Positions 41,837 through 50,441 of a stretch of 57,743 nt of DNA are shown in pieces. Where the stretch lies: positions 1-57,743 of the forward strand of contig CAYGSU010000017.1 in the NCBI GenBank assembly GCA_964352715.1. Direction: 5' to 3'. Numbering within the stretch: position 1 is the first letter of the stretch; every line of letters starts with the position of its first letter. Below the pieces are notes generated by a model. That model searched no databases. It was not told where the DNA came from and worked only from the letters and a program-made list of their open reading frames with translations. This DNA is from JAVKBW01 sp964352715 (GTDB taxonomy: Bacteria; Pseudomonadota; Alphaproteobacteria; UBA8366; Aestuariispiraceae). A program made the position numbers and the translations under genes.

Positions 41837-43347
41837 CCCGCCAGAGCCTCGTCGAAAAAGGTGTCCGGCCCGTCGACTTCCACCAGGTTCTTTTCCTCGA
41901 TCAGCCAGAACCGGTTGCCGACATTGCGGATGAAGGTCCGGTCGTGTGAAACCAGCAGGCAACTGGCGTCATGCACCTTCAGTTCTTCCTCAAGCGCTTC
42001 CTGCCCCTGGATGTCGAGATGGTTTGTCGGTTCGTCCAGCAGATAGAAGTTGGGGTCGGTCAACCGCAGAACCAGCATGGCAAGGCGCATCCGTTGGCCG
42101 CCTGACAGCGCCTGCATCGGGGCGGTCTGCAAATCGATGGAAAACCCGGCGGCTGCCAGCAGCGATTTCGCCCGCTGATCGCCGACGCTGAACCGGCGGG
42201 TGATTTCATCAAGCGGGCTGGAAGCGCTGTCCAGTTGCGTCAGTCCCTGGTCGGAGTACCCCGTCACGACTGACGGAGCGATCCGGACCGGGCCGGTATC
42301 GCTGCCGATGGCATTGCGGACGAGGGAAACGAGCTGTGTCTTGCCGGTACCGTTCCTGCCGAGAATGACGACCCGGTCACCCGGTGTGATCCACTTTTTT
42401 CCGGTCCTGAAAAGCAGACGCCCGTCAGGTGTGCAGACCGGCGCATTGTCGAAACTGACCAGCGCTTTCGCGTGGGTGCCGCTGTTGGCCAGCCGGATAT
42501 CCCCGGCGGATTTGTCCCGATGCGCCGGGCGCGCCGCATCTTCCAGCCTGTCTGCCCGTTCCTTCAATTGCTTCGTCTTGGTCAGCAGAAGATCCGACCC
42601 TGAATTTATACCGACATTCTTCAGCTTCGCCGCCTGCCGCCGCAATTGCTTCGCCTGTTTCATGTCGTTGCTGAACTTCCGTTCGTCTGCTGCATCGGCT
42701 TCGTCGAGCGCGATACGAGCCTTTGAATAGGGCAGAGAGAACAACCGCGACTGTTCAGGCCGCAGAAACAGCGTCCGGTTGGTGACGGTGTCCAGAAAGG
42801 CCCGGTCATGGCTTGCGACCACGAACGGAACGGATCGGGCGATTGTTGCAAGCCAGGTTTGCAAAACGCCGATACGCGACAGGTCGAGATGGTTGGTCGG
42901 TTCGTCCATCAGCAGCAAGTCGGGGTCGGTGATCCATGACCGCGCCAGCAACGCCACACGCTGCCAGCCACCGCTTAGTTGCCCGAGCGGTCTCGCGTGA
43001 AGATCGAACGGCACCTTCAGATCATCCAGCACGATATCGACGCGCCAGCTTTCGATATCCTGTTGCTCCGCCGGCAGCGCCTGCAATACGGCATCGTAGA
43101 AAGACAGCGGCAGCAGGGTCTCCGGCACGTCCTGTTCGATATGGCCGATCCGCAGCCCACGGGCGAAGGTGATTTCGCCTTCCGTACACTCCATGGTTCC
43201 GGCCAGGCAGCGCAGCAGAGTCGATTTGCCGTGGCCGTTGGCGGCGACAAGGCCGATCCGGTCGTCCTTGCCGATCGTGAAGGTAAGGTTGGAGAAAAGC
43301 GATGCGCCGAGCGTGACGCCGGTGTCTTTGATGTTGATGAGGGTCAT
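41833..43347 (-). CDS. ABC-F family ATPase
   Basis: A 504-residue soluble protein with two ABC ATPase domains and no membrane helices. The first has Walker A ANGHGKSTLL and signature LSGGWQRVALLARSW; the second has GRNGTGKTQLV and LSGGQRMRLAMLVLRL; both Walker B motifs end DEPTNHLD. The linker (about 215-275) is rich in Lys and Arg (QLRRQAAKLKN, LLTKTKQLKERADRLEDA), as in ABC-F proteins that act on the ribosome. Whether it gives antibiotic resistance or has a general translation role cannot be told. It has a structured leader at 43353-43469 that covers its ribosome binding site. Confidence 0.85.
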   Translation of the reverse strand: MTLINIKDTGVTLGASLFSNLTFTIGKDDRIGLVAANGHGKSTLLRCLAGTMECTEGEITFARGLRIGHIEQDVPETLLPLSFYDAVLQALPAEQQDIESWRVDIVLDDLKVPFDLHARPLGQLSGGWQRVALLARSWITDPDLLLMDEPTNHLDLSRIGVLQTWLATIARSVPFVVASHDRAFLDTVTNRTLFLRPEQSRLFSLPYSKARIALDEADAADERKFSNDMKQAKQLRRQAAKLKNVGINSGSDLLLTKTKQLKERADRLEDAARPAHRDKSAGDIRLANSGTHAKALVSFDNAPVCTPDGRLLFRTGKKWITPGDRVVILGRNGTGKTQLVSLVRNAIGSDTGPVRIAPSVVTGYSDQGLTQLDSASSPLDEITRRFSVGDQRAKSLLAAAGFSIDLQTAPMQALSGGQRMRLAMLVLRLTDPNFYLLDEPTNHLDIQGQEALEEELKVHDASCLLVSHDRTFIRNVGNRFWLIEEKNLVEVDGPDTFFDEALAG

Positions 43348-43352
43348 GACAG

Positions 43353-43469
43353 TCTCTTGGTCTGGATAGTGTGTGCCGATACAGAAATCGGCGGTGCCGG
43401 TTAGGGCAGACCAAGAGAAACGCGTGCAGCTATTGTCCCTGATCAGCCCTGCAAACGCATTTGCAGGGC
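43353..43469 (-). promoter_or_regulatory. Structured leader of the ABC-F gene, candidate attenuator
   Basis: TCTCTTGGTCTG (43353-43364) is perfectly complementary to CAGACCAAGAGA (43407-43418). On the mRNA, the copy next to the start codon contains the ribosome binding site (AAGAGA), so pairing would hide it. Upstream, GCCCTGCAAA (446-455) pairs with TTTGCAGGGC (460-469) in a hairpin that contains a 5-codon frame (ATG at 43460, MRLQG, stop at 43443). No ribosome binding site for the mini-frame is obvious. This layout resembles translational attenuators of resistance genes. Confidence 0.45.
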
Positions 43470-43588
43470 ACAGACGGGTCCACGCTTGAAGTCATGATAG
43501 AAATACGGTGTCACGGTTCAGTCCGATAGAAAACGGTCAATGGCTATAATGGTAATGGCGAATGGCCGTACTGGCAATTCCATTTGAT

Positions 43589-43951
43589 CTATTTGAAGCC
43601 AACGCCTGTCGTACGGTATTCATCGCGCGGCGGGCTGAAGATATCGAGAATGACCGCGCCGTCCGGTCCGGCCTCGAACCCATGCGGCACGCCGCCGGGT
43701 GTCTGCCAGAAATCGCCTTTCGACACCGGGTGCGGTTTGCCGTCCTGAATTCGCGTGCCGGACCCTTCCAGCAGCACACCCCATTGTTCCTGCGGATGGT
43801 GATGCACGTCGCCGGCCTTGCCGGCCTCGATCCGCACAACCGAGATCATCACGTTTTCGCCGGGAAAGATGCGGGTTTCCATGCCGGGCGCCAGTTCGCG
43901 CAGAATGCCCTGGCTGAGATCGTTCAGATTGTGAAAGTGCTGTTCAGACAT
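43589..43951 (-). CDS. Small cupin-domain protein
   Basis: A 120-residue single-domain cupin with the metal-binding pattern DVHHHPQEQWGVLLEGSG (two or three His plus Gln/Glu) and a second motif PGGVPHGFEAGPDGAVILDIFSP carrying a His. Such proteins bind a metal and act as isomerases or dioxygenases on small sugars or acids. It lies 37 bases downstream of a PfkB kinase gene on the same strand and may handle a related sugar. The substrate is unknown. Confidence 0.75.
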   Translation of the reverse strand: MSEQHFHNLNDLSQGILRELAPGMETRIFPGENVMISVVRIEAGKAGDVHHHPQEQWGVLLEGSGTRIQDGKPHPVSKGDFWQTPGGVPHGFEAGPDGAVILDIFSPPRDEYRTTGVGFK

Positions 43952-43988
43952 ATCCGAAAGCTTCCTGTCGCTGGTTTGCGGGATCGGG

Positions 43989-45029
43989 TCAGCCGAGACG
44001 GGCCTTCAGGCTATCGATATTCAATAATCCGCTTTGTGCATCGACCTCACCGACCACCGATGCAGCATTATGTGCTGCAAGTTTCATGGCAAGGTCGATA
44101 TCTTCGCCGAGAACGAGACAGGCCGTCAATGTCGATGCGAAGGCGTCGCCGGCCCCGGCGGTTGCCACCACGTCGGCCGGGACGGCGGGGGTGAAATGGG
44201 TTTTGCCGTTGACCGAAAGATAGGATCCGTTGACGCCGTCGGTGACGCCGATATGCGAGGGCCCCAGGCTGTGCATCCGGCGGAAGTAGTCATCCAGCGT
44301 CACCCGGAACCCTTCAATGGTCAGGACCTTCGTGTCCCTGTCACCATGTGGCGCGGTGTGGCGTTCCCACCCCGTCCGGTCGACAAGGGCAGGCACCAGG
44401 GCGCGGGCTTCCTCGAAATTGCAGGAAAAGAAATCGACATGCTTCAGGCTGTCGAACAGCGGGCCGGTGCGCCGGGTCAGTTGCAGGATCCCCGGATTGG
44501 CGGAAATGAACGCGCCGGCGGCCTTGGCGCGGGCGCAGATGGTTGGAAACAGTTCCGCCGACCGGTTGCTGAGATTGGTGATGTATACCAGATCGCGGCC
44601 CGCAAACTTTTCTTCCGCGATATCGGCGTCGGTCAGAAACCCGTTCGCGCCGCGATGGGTGAAGATGGCGGCGTTCTTGTCGTGGGCGGCGATCATCACT
44701 GACACAGCGGTCGCCTCGGTCGGGCAGACCGAAACCGCGGACGGGTCTATGCCTTCGTCTTCCAGACAATCCATGACCTTTTCCGCGTTGTGGTCATCGC
44801 CGACCTTGACCAGCGCGGCGACGTCAAACCCCAGCCGCTTCAGCGACACCGCAGCGTTGATGGCGCCGCCGCCGGTATGGGTGATGATCGACTTCGCATC
44901 GACCTTGCGCCCCGGTTGCAGCAGAAGAAACGCCGTATCGCTGTTCTGCAAGGTCATCCGTTCAATATCCTCGCTGGCGATGGTCGCGATGATATCGACG
45001 GTAGCGGATCCGACGGTCAGGGCCTTCAT
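43989..45029 (-). CDS. PfkB-family carbohydrate kinase
   Basis: A 346-residue sugar kinase with the N-terminal GGGAINAAVSLKRLG motif (substrate side) and C-terminal ATP/anion-hole motif TAGAGDAFASTLTACLVLGE, where GAGD carries the catalytic Asp. Residue context (HTGGGAINAA) resembles adenosine-kinase-like and ribokinase-like members. Its start overlaps the methylglyoxal synthase stop by 4 bases, so the kinase and synthase are probably translated together. The substrate is not predictable. Confidence 0.8.
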   Translation of the reverse strand: MKALTVGSATVDIIATIASEDIERMTLQNSDTAFLLLQPGRKVDAKSIITHTGGGAINAAVSLKRLGFDVAALVKVGDDHNAEKVMDCLEDEGIDPSAVSVCPTEATAVSVMIAAHDKNAAIFTHRGANGFLTDADIAEEKFAGRDLVYITNLSNRSAELFPTICARAKAAGAFISANPGILQLTRRTGPLFDSLKHVDFFSCNFEEARALVPALVDRTGWERHTAPHGDRDTKVLTIEGFRVTLDDYFRRMHSLGPSHIGVTDGVNGSYLSVNGKTHFTPAVPADVVATAGAGDAFASTLTACLVLGEDIDLAMKLAAHNAASVVGEVDAQSGLLNIDSLKARLG

Positions 45030-45573
45030 GCGGACGCCCCGCCGAACATAGGACTTTCGATGACATGATCCGCCGTCGCCCGGTTGCAGGCGAAGACAAC
45101 GTCATACAGCGTGGCCAGGCGCGTCAACGCCTTCACATCGACATCGTGCGGCATGGCCGACATGGCATCGATGAAGAATATCAGCACATCCAGTTTCTCT
45201 TCTGCGATCATTGCGCCGATCTGGGCATCGCCCCCCAACGGGCNNNNNNNNNNNNNNNNNNNNNNNNNNNNNNNNNNNNNNNNNNNNNNNNNNNNNNNNN
45301 NNNNNNNNNNNNNNNNNNNNNNNNNNNNNNNNNNNNNNNNNNNTCCAGTTTCTCTTCTGCGATCATTGCGCCGATCTGGGCATCGCCCCCCAACGGGCCG
45401 CTTTTCAGACAGTTTACGGGAAGCCCTGTCGCTTTGCGTATTTCCGATCCCGTGGTTCCGGTAGCGACCAGATTATGCTGTTCAAGTATGGACTTGCGGG
45501 CGACGGACCATTCGACAATCCGTTCCTTGCAGGCGTCGTGGGCGACCAGTCCGATGGTTTTCTTCGAATTCAT
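45026..45573 (-). CDS. mgsA: Methylglyoxal synthase (interrupted by an assembly artefact)
   Basis: Converts dihydroxyacetone phosphate to methylglyoxal and phosphate. Family motifs are IGLVAHDACKERIVEW at the N-terminus, CLKSGPLGGDAQIGAMIAE with the catalytic Asp, and SAMPHDVDVKALTRLATLYD with His and Asp, then ACNRATADHVIESPMF. The gene spans the 100-N gap at 45244-45343, but the 55 bases on each side of the gap are identical (45189-45243 and 45344-45398). Removing one copy plus the gap leaves one uninterrupted frame of 130 codons, close to family length (about 130-150). Start ATG at 45573. Confidence 0.88.
45189..45398. repeat. 55-bp duplication flanking a 100-N gap (assembly artefact)
   Basis: 45189-45243 and 45344-45398 are identical and abut the N-run at 45244-45343. 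Both copies code for the same stretch of methylglyoxal synthase, and collapsing them restores the reading frame. Two contigs that overlap by 55 bases were scaffolded without merging. Confidence 0.9.
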
Positions 45574-45687
45574 GCAATTTTCATCCTGTTCCGGTTGGCC
45601 TGTTCTTGCAGCACGTCCATTCCTGTCTGCATAGTATCGATTCATGACCGTTCTTCACTCGAAAATATCCCGGCGGACCCTGAAACG

Positions 45688-46710
45688 ATGAATACCGAGC
45701 GAAAGCGGTTGGACCGGGCGACAGGTGCGCTGTGGGGCGTCGCCCTGGGCGATGCGTTGGGCATGCCATCACAAACCCTGACCCGCGCGCAGATTTCCGA
45801 ATCCTACGGCTGGATCGACGATTTTGTCGATCCGGTTGACGGTCACCCGGTCTCCCATGGTCTGAAGGCCGGGGCGATTACCGACGATACGGAACAGACG
45901 CTGCTGCTGGCCCGCCATCTTCTTGCCCAACCCGACCAATTCGACGAAGCCGGCTGGGCGCGCCTGTTGCTGGACTGGGAAGACGGCATCAAACAGCGCG
46001 GCCTGCACGATCTTCTGGGGCCGTCGACCAAAAAGGCACTGCAGGCCCTGCTCGCCGGAACGCCTGTAACGGAAACCGGCATTGCCGGGAATACCAATGG
46101 CGCATCGATGCGGATCGTGCCGGTGGCGATTGCGACGCCGTCGCAGCCGCTAGCTCCGTTTGTCGGACAGATCGAACAGACCTGCCGGGTGACCCACAAC
46201 ACGGCGGAAGCCTTGTCGGCGGCGTCGGCGGTGGCGGCTGTCGTCAGTGCGGGCGTCGATGGCGCGTCTTTCGAAGATGCCGTGCCGTTGGCGCTTTCTG
46301 CTGCGCGGGAAGCGGCAAACAGAGGCGCGCGGCGAGGCGAGGTGGATATGGCAGCTTTGATCGAAACCGCTATTGATATCGGCGGCGAGGACAGACCCGA
46401 CGCCGTAATCGACCGGCTGGAAAAGGAAATCGGCAACTCGGTGCTGTCTCGGGAATCGGTGGCGGCGGCTTTCGGGGTCGCCATGGCGGCGAAGGGCGAT
46501 GCCTGGCGGGCGGCGGTACTGGCGGCGAATATCGGCGACGATACCGATACAATCGGGGCGATCGCGGCTGGTATGGTCGGCGCGTGTACCGGGGCGGCCG
46601 CGCTACCGCAGGCCAAACTCGCGGTTATCGCCGCCGTTAATGATTTTCAGCCGGATGCCCTTGCTGAAGGCCTGCTGGCGATCCGTCAGAACCGGGGGGC
46701 GGCGGTATGA
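45688..46710 (+). CDS. ADP-ribosylglycohydrolase-family protein
   Basis: A 340-residue protein with the ADP-ribosylglycohydrolase pattern: GALWGVALGDALGMPSQ near residue 15, ITDDTEQTLLLARHLL with metal-binding Thr-Asp-Asp near 65, GNTNGASMRIVPVAIA, HNTAEALSAASAVAAVV, and the second metal site GDDTDTIGAIAAGMVGA near 290. These enzymes cleave N-glycosidic bonds of ADP-ribose or related ribosides with two magnesium ions. It shares 4 bases with a PfkB kinase gene and precedes an ABC importer, which suggests cleavage of an imported or salvaged N-glycoside. The real substrate is unknown. Confidence 0.82.
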   Translation: MNTERKRLDRATGALWGVALGDALGMPSQTLTRAQISESYGWIDDFVDPVDGHPVSHGLKAGAITDDTEQTLLLARHLLAQPDQFDEAGWARLLLDWEDGIKQRGLHDLLGPSTKKALQALLAGTPVTETGIAGNTNGASMRIVPVAIATPSQPLAPFVGQIEQTCRVTHNTAEALSAASAVAAVVSAGVDGASFEDAVPLALSAAREAANRGARRGEVDMAALIETAIDIGGEDRPDAVIDRLEKEIGNSVLSRESVAAAFGVAMAAKGDAWRAAVLAANIGDDTDTIGAIAAGMVGACTGAAALPQAKLAVIAAVNDFQPDALAEGLLAIRQNRGAAV

Positions 46711-47645
46711 GCAAGGGACGGTTCCTGCAACTGTCTGGCGTCGTCGTCGATCTGCTATACCGGGTGCAGCGGGTCCCGCTGCCGGGCCAGGAAGCCCAGG
46801 TCTCATCGTTCGACATGGCGGCAGGTGGTGGATTCAACGCGATGGTTGCCGCCAGCCGGGCAGGAATGGCGGTATCGTATGGCGGCACACTGGGGCAGGG
46901 CGTTTTCGCGGATATCGCTACCAGGGCGATGGAAGCGGAAGGGTTCGATATCCTCCGCTCAGGCAGGGTCGCGGTGGATCAGGGCTGCTGTGTCGTGCTG
47001 ATCGATGATGCTGGCGAGCGCACCTTCATCGCAAGGGAAGGGGCGGAGGGCGTCGTCAAGCCGGAAGACCTGGCCGCGCTCGATCCAACCGGTTTCGACT
47101 GGATTCTGCTGTCGGGCTATACGCTCGCCTATGAAAACAGCCGTGACGCGCTGGCCGACTGGCTGCATGCTCTGCCGGAAACAGCGAAGCTGATTTTCGA
47201 CCCGTCGCCGATTGTCGATCAGATTCCTGAACCGATTCGGGACGCGGCGATGACAGCCTCGACCTGGATCAGCGCCAACACGGCGGAAGCGGAAATTCTG
47301 TGCGGCATCGACGATCCGGCGGTGGCTTGCGCCGCGCTGGCGAAAAAAGCCCGGCCGGGCGGCGGTGCAGTGGTTCGCGCCGGCCGGGACGGTTGCTTTG
47401 TCTCGACCGGGGATGGAACGGCCGTTCATGTTGCCGGGTTTACGGTTGAAACCGTGGATACCAACGGGGCGGGCGATACCCATCTGGGCGCCTTTGCCGC
47501 GGCTTTGTTCGAAGGGGCGTCTTCTGTCGAGGCGGCCGGAAAAGCCAATGCCGCTGCGGCGCTTTCGACAACCAGACATGGCCCGGCAACATCGCCTGAC
47601 AGCGATGAAGTAAAGGCTTTTCTTGCATCGCGGCAGCGTGGCTAG
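46707..47645 (+). CDS. PfkB-family sugar kinase, partner of the ADP-ribosylglycohydrolase
   Basis: A 312-residue kinase with MAAGGGFNAMVAASRAGM (substrate glycines), YTLAYENSRDALADW and the catalytic motif VDTNGAGDTHLGAFAAALF. The pattern is near pseudouridine kinase/ribokinase-type members. It overlaps the glycohydrolase gene by 4 bases and is followed after 60 bases by the ABC transporter binding protein gene. The simplest reading is that it phosphorylates the sugar released by the glycohydrolase. Whether that is ribose or another pentose is unknown. Confidence 0.82.
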   Translation: MSKGRFLQLSGVVVDLLYRVQRVPLPGQEAQVSSFDMAAGGGFNAMVAASRAGMAVSYGGTLGQGVFADIATRAMEAEGFDILRSGRVAVDQGCCVVLIDDAGERTFIAREGAEGVVKPEDLAALDPTGFDWILLSGYTLAYENSRDALADWLHALPETAKLIFDPSPIVDQIPEPIRDAAMTASTWISANTAEAEILCGIDDPAVACAALAKKARPGGGAVVRAGRDGCFVSTGDGTAVHVAGFTVETVDTNGAGDTHLGAFAAALFEGASSVEAAGKANAAAALSTTRHGPATSPDSDEVKAFLASRQRG

Positions 47646-47705
47646 TTTTATAACAACTGGAAAATGACTGATGAAATCGTTTCTCAGTTTCTATGGAGGG
47701 TAACT

Positions 47706-48758
47706 ATGAATACAGGGTGCAAATTGCTCGTGGCGGCAGCCGCCTTGGCCGGATTGGGCCTTGCGGCATCGGCGCAGGCGGATGAAATTCGGGTTCTGAA
47801 CTGGAACGGCTATGGCACGGACGAAGCCTGGGCCGTCGAGGCTTTCACCGCCAAGACCGGCCACACGGTCACTCATGACTATTTCAATTCCGAACAGGAA
47901 ATGCTCACGAAGCTGCGCACCAACCCGGATGCGTATGACGTGGTGCTGATCAATTCGGCCTATACGGTGCAGGCCAAGGAAGAAGGGCTGATTGGCCCGG
48001 TCGATACATCGTCGATCTCCAATTTCGCCAATATCGCGCCCAATTTGACAACGGATGACGAACTTGTGCCGGGTGGCGTTGTCTACGGCGTTCCCTGGGT
48101 CTGGGGCCTGACCTCGTTCGCCTATAATACGAACGCTTTCGACAACGCGCCGGAAAGCATCGACATTTTCTGGGACGCCTCGCTTAAAGGCAAGGTCGGC
48201 TGGCGCGACGATCCACTGGAATCCGTGCAGATGGCGGCCATGGCGACCGGCCAGAACATCAACAACATCAACGACCTTGATGCTGTCCGCGCGAAACTTG
48301 AAGACCTGATGCCGCAGATCAGCACGTTCTGGAGTTCGGAAAACGACTGGAACCAGTTCATGGCAGCCGGCGATTTCGTGATCGCGCCGTATTGGAGCGG
48401 GTCGGCCAGCCGGTCGAAGAACAAGGGCCTGCCGATCGAGTTCGTTGTGCCGAAGGAAGGCGCTATCGGGTGGCTGGATGGTCTGTCGATCCCGACAGGG
48501 TCGAAGCACAAGGAAGCGGCGGCTGCGTTTATCGACTGGATGATCGATCCCGGCTTCTATGTCGAATGGGCGAAAAGCGGCGGTGCGCCTGCTTCGGCCA
48601 ACACGGCGGCGGCTGCGGCACTTCCTGAAGACGATATGAACCGCAGCGTGCTGGGTGATCCGGAAGTCGTTGCCCGGGTTCAGTTCATGAAGCCGGTTTC
48701 CGACGAAAAGCGGAAAGTCTATCTGGAAATGTGGCAGGAACTGAAGGCGCTGCAGTAA
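47706..48758 (+). CDS. Polyamine-type ABC transporter substrate-binding protein
   Basis: A 350-residue periplasmic protein with a signal peptide (about 1-23, ending AQADE). The PotD/SBP family core is clear: IRVLNWNGYGTDEAWAVEAF, YFNSEQEMLTKL, YDVVLINSAYTV and VPYVWGL-like VPWVWGLTSFAYN. The polyamine-site Trp and Asp are retained in IGWLDGLSIPTGS. The gene cluster suggests that the ligand need not be a polyamine, and may be a cationic or ribosylated amine (inference). GGAGGG lies 5 bases upstream of the ATG. Confidence 0.6.
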   Translation: MNTGCKLLVAAAALAGLGLAASAQADEIRVLNWNGYGTDEAWAVEAFTAKTGHTVTHDYFNSEQEMLTKLRTNPDAYDVVLINSAYTVQAKEEGLIGPVDTSSISNFANIAPNLTTDDELVPGGVVYGVPWVWGLTSFAYNTNAFDNAPESIDIFWDASLKGKVGWRDDPLESVQMAAMATGQNINNINDLDAVRAKLEDLMPQISTFWSSENDWNQFMAAGDFVIAPYWSGSASRSKNKGLPIEFVVPKEGAIGWLDGLSIPTGSKHKEAAAAFIDWMIDPGFYVEWAKSGGAPASANTAAAAALPEDDMNRSVLGDPEVVARVQFMKPVSDEKRKVYLEMWQELKALQ

Positions 48759-48795
48759 GCGGCATCCGTTTCGGCAAGGTGATAAGGCGAAGACA

Positions 48796-49656
48796 ATGGG
48801 TACCCAGACACGCCGTGGCGTGACCGAAGCGGTCCTGTTGATTTCGCCGACCTATCTTTGGCTGACAGTGGCGATATTCCTGCCGCTGTCAGCCATGCTT
48901 TTTTTCAGCTTCCTGAGCGACGTGCCGTTCGGCGACCGCGAATGGGTCGTGACCCTTCAGCACTATGCCGATTTCTTTCAGAAGAAGCTGTACTACTCGC
49001 TGCTGTGGAAATCGCTCGAACTGGGCCTGATCGTTACGGCCCTATGCCTCCTGGTCGGTTTTCCCTGCGCTTATGTGCTGGCGAAAACCGTCAAGGGCCG
49101 CTGGCGCGAGGCGATGTTCCTGCTGGTCATCCTGCCGTTCTGGAGCAACTCGCTGGTGCGGATCTTTTCCTGGGCCATCGTGCTGCGGGGCAACGGCGTG
49201 ATCGACAAGACCCTGAACGCCATTCTGCCTTTCGATGTCTCGGTCAACCTTATGTTCTCCTACCCGGCCATCGTCATCGGCCTGGTTCATTCCTATGTTC
49301 CGTATGTCATTCTGACCTCGTATCTGGCGCTGCAGGCGATTGACGACAATTTGATCGACGCCGCCCGGTCGATGGGCGCGCCGGTGCGCACAATCCTGAT
49401 GCGTATCATCCTGCCGCTGGCGCTGCCCGGCCTGCTCGCCGGGGCGGTGCTGATTTTCGTACCCGTCGTCGGGTCGTTCATGGAGCCGCGCATTCTCGGC
49501 GGCCGGGCCGGCACGTTTTATGGCACCATCATCGAAGACCAGTTCACCACCGTGTTCAACTGGCCGCTGGGTGCTGCCCTTTCCTTCGTGCTGCTGGCGG
49601 TCGTATTGCTGATTCTGGCGCTGGCCCGTCCGGTTCTGGTGAGGGCGCAGACATGA
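48796..49656 (+). CDS. ABC transporter permease (PotB-like)
   Basis: A 286-residue inner-membrane permease with six helices and the binding-protein-dependent transport signature around residue 190 (DDNLIDAARSMGAPVRTILM, with the EAA-type loop). MFLLVILPFWSNSLVRIFSW is a typical PotB segment. It overlaps the next permease by 4 bases and belongs to the importer with the binding protein at 47706. Confidence 0.88.
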   Translation: MGTQTRRGVTEAVLLISPTYLWLTVAIFLPLSAMLFFSFLSDVPFGDREWVVTLQHYADFFQKKLYYSLLWKSLELGLIVTALCLLVGFPCAYVLAKTVKGRWREAMFLLVILPFWSNSLVRIFSWAIVLRGNGVIDKTLNAILPFDVSVNLMFSYPAIVIGLVHSYVPYVILTSYLALQAIDDNLIDAARSMGAPVRTILMRIILPLALPGLLAGAVLIFVPVVGSFMEPRILGGRAGTFYGTIIEDQFTTVFNWPLGAALSFVLLAVVLLILALARPVLVRAQT

Positions 49657-50441
49657 GCAAGATGGGAATCCTGCGATTTTCCGGCCGGGTCTATCTCGGC
49701 CTGATGCTGTTTTTCCTGTACGCCCCGATTTTCGTGATGGCGGCGATGTCATTCAACGCATCGGAATTCTATCAACTGCCGATTCAATTCTCGACCCGCT
49801 GGTACAGCGACCTGTGGCAAAATCAGGAAATTCTTGAAGGCGCCTGGCGCAGCATCTGGATCGCCTGCGTTACAACGGTTATCGCCACGGCCCTCGGCAC
49901 GGCGGCGGCAATTGCGATGTTCCGGTTCGAGTTCCGCGGCAAGAAAATCCTGCTGGCCCTGCTGTTTCCGCCGATTGCGATCCCCTGGCTGATTACCGGC
50001 ACGGCGATGCTGATCTTTTTCTTCACCGTCGGGATCGGGCGCGGGTCTCCATCGGTGATCGTCGGCCATGTCGCGCTGGCCTTGCCCTATGTGATCGTGG
50101 TGGTAATGGCGCGACTGAAGACCTTCGACCCGACGCTGGAAGAAGCCGCGCGGTCGCTCGGCGCAAGTTCATGGCAGGTAACCCGCGAAGTCACCCTGCC
50201 GTGGATCGCCTCCGGCATCATCGCCGGGGCCTTGTTCGCCTTCGCGGTGTCGTTCGACCAGTTCGTGATCTCCTACTTCCTGTCCGAACCGGGCGACAAG
50301 ACACTGCCGGTGATAATCTACTCGGCGATCCGCAAGGGTTTCACACCGGAAATCAACGCGATCTCCACCATCATCATCACCGTGTCGATGGTGCTGATGT
50401 TGCTGGTGGCGCGGTATTCGAAATTTGGCGGGGAACGCTGA
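49653..50441 (+). CDS. ABC transporter permease (PotC-like)
   Basis: A 262-residue permease with six helices, the second half of the channel. Typical PotC segments are YAPIFVMAAMSFNASEFY, FPPIAIPWLITGTAML and the EAA loop LEEAARSLGASSWQVTREVT, then FAVSFDQFVISYFLSEPGDK. Overlaps the PotB-like gene by 4 bases and the ATPase gene by 1. Confidence 0.88.
   Translation: MSKMGILRFSGRVYLGLMLFFLYAPIFVMAAMSFNASEFYQLPIQFSTRWYSDLWQNQEILEGAWRSIWIACVTTVIATALGTAAAIAMFRFEFRGKKILLALLFPPIAIPWLITGTAMLIFFFTVGIGRGSPSVIVGHVALALPYVIVVVMARLKTFDPTLEEAARSLGASSWQVTREVTLPWIASGIIAGALFAFAVSFDQFVISYFLSEPGDKTLPVIIYSAIRKGFTPEINAISTIIITVSMVLMLLVARYSKFGGER

Noticed and set aside
45189..45398. True tandem duplication within mgsA
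   Set aside because: Perfect identity abutting a 100-N run and restoration of the frame on collapse point to a scaffolding artefact.
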